Of a DNA stretch of 15,569 bases, positions 13,280 to 15,569 are shown piece after piece; the first letter of the stretch is position 1, and every line of letters starts with the position of its first letter. Source of the DNA: Mycoplasma sp. CAG:877 (GTDB lineage: Bacteria > Bacillota_I > Bacilli_A > RF39 > UBA660). The position numbers were made by a program, and so were the translations under genes. The stretch covers positions 44,127-59,695 of the forward strand of contig HF992482.1 in assembly GCA_000433455.1 (NCBI GenBank), given 5' to 3'. A model generated the notes under the pieces. The model was not told the DNA's origin. It worked only from the letters and a program-made list of their open reading frames with translations, and did not search any database.

Positions 13280-14272
13280 ATGAAAACAATGATTACAGGT
13301 GTAAGACCTACAGGAAGTATAACTTTAGCAAACTATATTGGAGGAATAAAAGGATTTGTAGAACAACAATATAAATATAATTCATTAATATTTATTGCAG
13401 ATATTCATGGATTGACAACTTATATTGATCCAAAAGAAATAAGAAATAATATATTAGATATAACAGCAATGTATATGGCTTGTGGAATTGATATTAATAA
13501 TACGGCATTATTTATGCAAAGTGATGTATTAGAACATTGTAATTTAGGGTTTTTAATGTCATTTCAATGTAGTGTTGGAGAATTATCTAGAATGACACAA
13601 TTTAAATCTAAAAAACAACAATTAGGAAAAAGTGAAAAAGATATGGGATTATTTATTTATCCAACTTTAATGGCAGCAGATATATTATTATATGATGCTG
13701 AAATAGTACCAGTAGGTGCAGATCAAAGACAACACATTGAAAAAACTAGAGATTTTGGAGAAAGATTTAATAATATTTATGGTAATACCTTCAAATTACC
13801 AGAATATCAAATACCTAAAATAGGTGCTAAAATAATGAACTTACAAGATCCAAGCGTTAAAATGAGTAAATCTGCTCCAAAGGATGATAAAGGGACAATA
13901 TTTATGTTAGATGATATAGAAATAACAAGAAAGAAAATAATGTCTGCGTGTACAGATAGCGAGGGAAAAGTTTATTATGATGAGGATAGTAAACCGGGAA
14001 TATCTAATTTAATATCATTAGTATGTGTAGTTAATAATATGACTATAGAGGAAGCCAATGAAAAATATAAGGATTATAATTATAAAGATTTTAAAATTGA
14101 AGTTGCTGATAGTGTTTGTAAATTTATTAAAGGTATTCAAGAAAAATTTTATCAATATAGAAATGATGAAAAACATTTAAAAGAAATATTAACAAATGGT
14201 GCTAATAAAGCTAGAGTATATGCTTCTAAAAAAATGGAAATAGTAAAAGAAAAAGTAGGACTTAGTATTTAA
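13280..14272 (+). CDS. trpS: Tryptophanyl-tRNA synthetase
   Basis: 330 aa, normal for bacterial TrpRS. It charges tRNA-Trp in the cytosol as a class Ic homodimer. ATG lies after AAGAAGGAA. The Rossmann signature is GVRPTGSITLANYIGG (7-22), where TLAN replaces the usual TIGN/TLGN form of HIGH. FIADIHGLTTY, MQSDV, YPTLMAADILLYDAEIVPVGADQRQH and KMSKS (194-198) are typical TrpRS. Regulation is by the T-box upstream. Codon use is unusual for the window: no Leu CTA and all nine Arg codons AGA, whereas secA uses CTA and CGT freely. This, with the integrase next door, hints that trpS arrived by transfer, though low bias from expression level is another reading. Confidence 0.96.
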   Translation: MKTMITGVRPTGSITLANYIGGIKGFVEQQYKYNSLIFIADIHGLTTYIDPKEIRNNILDITAMYMACGIDINNTALFMQSDVLEHCNLGFLMSFQCSVGELSRMTQFKSKKQQLGKSEKDMGLFIYPTLMAADILLYDAEIVPVGADQRQHIEKTRDFGERFNNIYGNTFKLPEYQIPKIGAKIMNLQDPSVKMSKSAPKDDKGTIFMLDDIEITRKKIMSACTDSEGKVYYDEDSKPGISNLISLVCVVNNMTIEEANEKYKDYNYKDFKIEVADSVCKFIKGIQEKFYQYRNDEKHLKEILTNGANKARVYASKKMEIVKEKVGLSI

Positions 14273-14275
14273 AAT

Positions 14276-14310
14276 AAAAAATGTTAGTATGTGTATGCTA
14301 ACATTTTTTT
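14276..14310 (+). terminator. Intrinsic terminator of trpS
   Basis: A 10-bp stem with one G-U pair, ATGTTAGTAT (14281-14290) with ATGCTAACAT (14295-14304), GTGT loop, flanked by A5 and T7. Confidence 0.9.
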
Positions 14311-14326
14311 GTAAAGGAGATGAGGA

Positions 14327-15531
14327 ATTATTATTAGTATTAGAAAAAGAAATAATCTGTATGAATACAGATTTGAAGCAGGAAAGGTTAATGGTAAAAG
14401 AAAACAAATATCAAAATCTGGTTTTAAGACAAAAAAAGATGCATATATAGCAGGACAAAGAGCATATGAAGAATTTATTAGTGGAGAAAGTACAAAAGAA
14501 TGTAATATGTTATATTCTAAATATTTAGATTACTGGATGAGAGAATACTTTGAAATAAATTATAAATATTCTACAGCAAAAAGATATAAAGAATCATTTG
14601 GTAATATCAAAAGAGAATTAGGCAATTATAAATTATCTGCAATTACTTCGTTTTGTTTAAATCAAGCATTATTAAGACTATATCAAACTTCTACTACAAA
14701 AGAAGCGTTAAGAAACTATCAAAAAGTAATTAAAAGTTCATTAAGAGATGCTACTTATTATTTTGGGTTTATTAAATATAATCCAGCAGCAGATTTACAA
14801 ATACCCAGAGCATTATTATTTGAATTAAAAAAAACAATGTAGGACATATTTATACTAATAAAGAGATAGAACTTATTTTAAATAGATTTAAAAACAATAA
14901 AGTATTTATAACTGCATTTCTTACTGCTTGTTATACAGGTATGAGAACTGGTGAAGTATTTGTCTTAACTTGGGATGATATAGATTTTGAAAAAAGAATT
15001 ATTAAAATAAGTAAAACGGTGTATGCAAAAGATAAAAAAGAAAAAGGTGGATGGTATCTAGGTACTACTAAAACAATAGGAAGTCAAAGAGAAGTTTATA
15101 TATGTGATACTTTATATTCAATTTTATTGAATTATAAGAAACAACAAGGTAAAAACTATAAGAAATATGTTTTAGAAGAAGTAAAAAATAAATACGGTAA
15201 GTTAGTAGAATATAAAATTGTAGAAAATAATTTTAAACGCAATAGAGTAGAAATGGTGTTTACTAGAAAAGATGGAACTTATTCAGGAACGGATATTATT
15301 AGGTATCCATTTAGAATAATTCATCATGAATTAGGGATTCAATGCAGATTTTACGATTTAAGAAGAAGTTTTGCTACTATAAGTTTAAGAGGCGGGTGTG
15401 AAATAAAAGATATTGCAGAGGTGTTAGGGCATAAAAGAATAGAAACTACTGAAAAATATTATATATTAAGTTTAGAAGAAAATAAGAAAAAAGTTACTAA
15501 AGTTTTTGAAGATGAAATGAATAAAATTTAA
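14327..15531 (+). pseudogene. Tyrosine recombinase (phage/ICE-type integrase), no normal start and frameshifted
   Basis: About 400 codons. The first frame begins after AAAGGAGATGAGG with ATT codons (14327, 14330, 14333) and reads SIRKRNNLYEYRFEAG, an arm-type DNA-binding start, but has no ATG, GTG or TTG until ATG 14507. The core-binding helical domain follows to about 14820. An A8 run there (about 14826-14833) shifts the frame by -1. In the new frame the protein continues at once as NNVGHIYTNKEIELIL into the catalytic domain: Arg in YTGMRTGEV (14944-14946), YDLRRSFAT, LGHKRIETTEKYY with the Tyr nucleophile. It is either inactivated or, less likely, expressed by slippage and an ATT start. It is an end-of-element gene by type. 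Confidence 0.82.
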
Positions 15532-15551
15532 TTTGGTCGAATTCGAGCAAA
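15532..15551. repeat. 20-bp near-perfect palindrome after the integrase
   Basis: TTTGGTCGAATTCGAGCAAA; 9 of 10 pairs match around a central GAATTC. It begins at the base after the integrase stop. It could be part of an attachment or recombinase-binding site, or a weak terminator; no second copy is in the window. Confidence 0.45.
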
Positions 15552-15569
15552 TTGATTGTTTAACAATGT

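Noticed and set aside
1..15569. CRISPR array, tRNA or rRNA genes
   Set aside because: No regularly spaced repeats and no cloverleaf or rRNA-like segments were seen on either strand.

Overview
This is AT-rich, densely packed bacterial DNA using the standard code, with TGA as a stop and TGG for Trp. It carries a wall-building set (MurA, a TagO/WecA-type transferase, Mbl), a SpoIIQ-like LytM protein, DUF1146/YwzB, long-form HPF, a SecA with a C-terminal zinc motif, a T-box-controlled trpS and an Agr-type quorum-sensing system. Together these point to a low-GC, walled Bacillota, probably Bacilli or an uncultured gut relative. Species cannot be told from the sequence.

Layout. 1-4900 (+): murA 3' end, a membrane-anchored SGNH-fold protein without its catalytic triad, rpmE, rpiB overlapping ywzB, a SpoIIQ-like LytM protein, mbl and tagO. 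This is an envelope/housekeeping block whose murA, ywzB, spoIIQ and mbl content recalls the Bacillus murAA-spoIIQ-mbl neighbourhood. Almost every gene ends in a short intrinsic terminator whose hairpin contains the stop codon.

4900-9350: a complete agr locus in two convergent halves. agrA (LytTR regulator) and agrC (HPK10-type kinase) run on +. agrB (peptide-processing membrane protease) and a 39-codon agrD (cyclic autoinducer precursor, TTG start) run on -. An IS3-family element with 26-bp ends has inserted just after the agrC stop. It is flanked by an unusually long 15-bp direct repeat, and both of its reading frames are broken by TAA codons. Between agrB and a divergent cold-shock-domain gene lie two 14-bp direct repeats spaced 21 bp start to start, the geometry of a LytTR operator. 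The likely circuit: AgrB processes AgrD, AgrC senses the peptide, and AgrA acts at the agrB/csp intergenic region.

9350-12880 (+): csp, hpf, secA. Then 12890-15569: a strong promoter, a Trp T-box riboswitch, a 12-codon leader ORF, trpS with codon usage unlike secA, and a tyrosine integrase that lacks a normal start codon and is frameshifted at an A8 run. A near-perfect 20-bp palindrome follows it directly. The usual secA neighbour prfB is not seen, so trpS plus integrase may mark the edge of an integrated element.

The strongest leads are the unannotated agrD with its putative operator linking quorum sensing to a cold-shock protein, the long duplication flanking the IS3 element, and the leader peptide between T-box and trpS.
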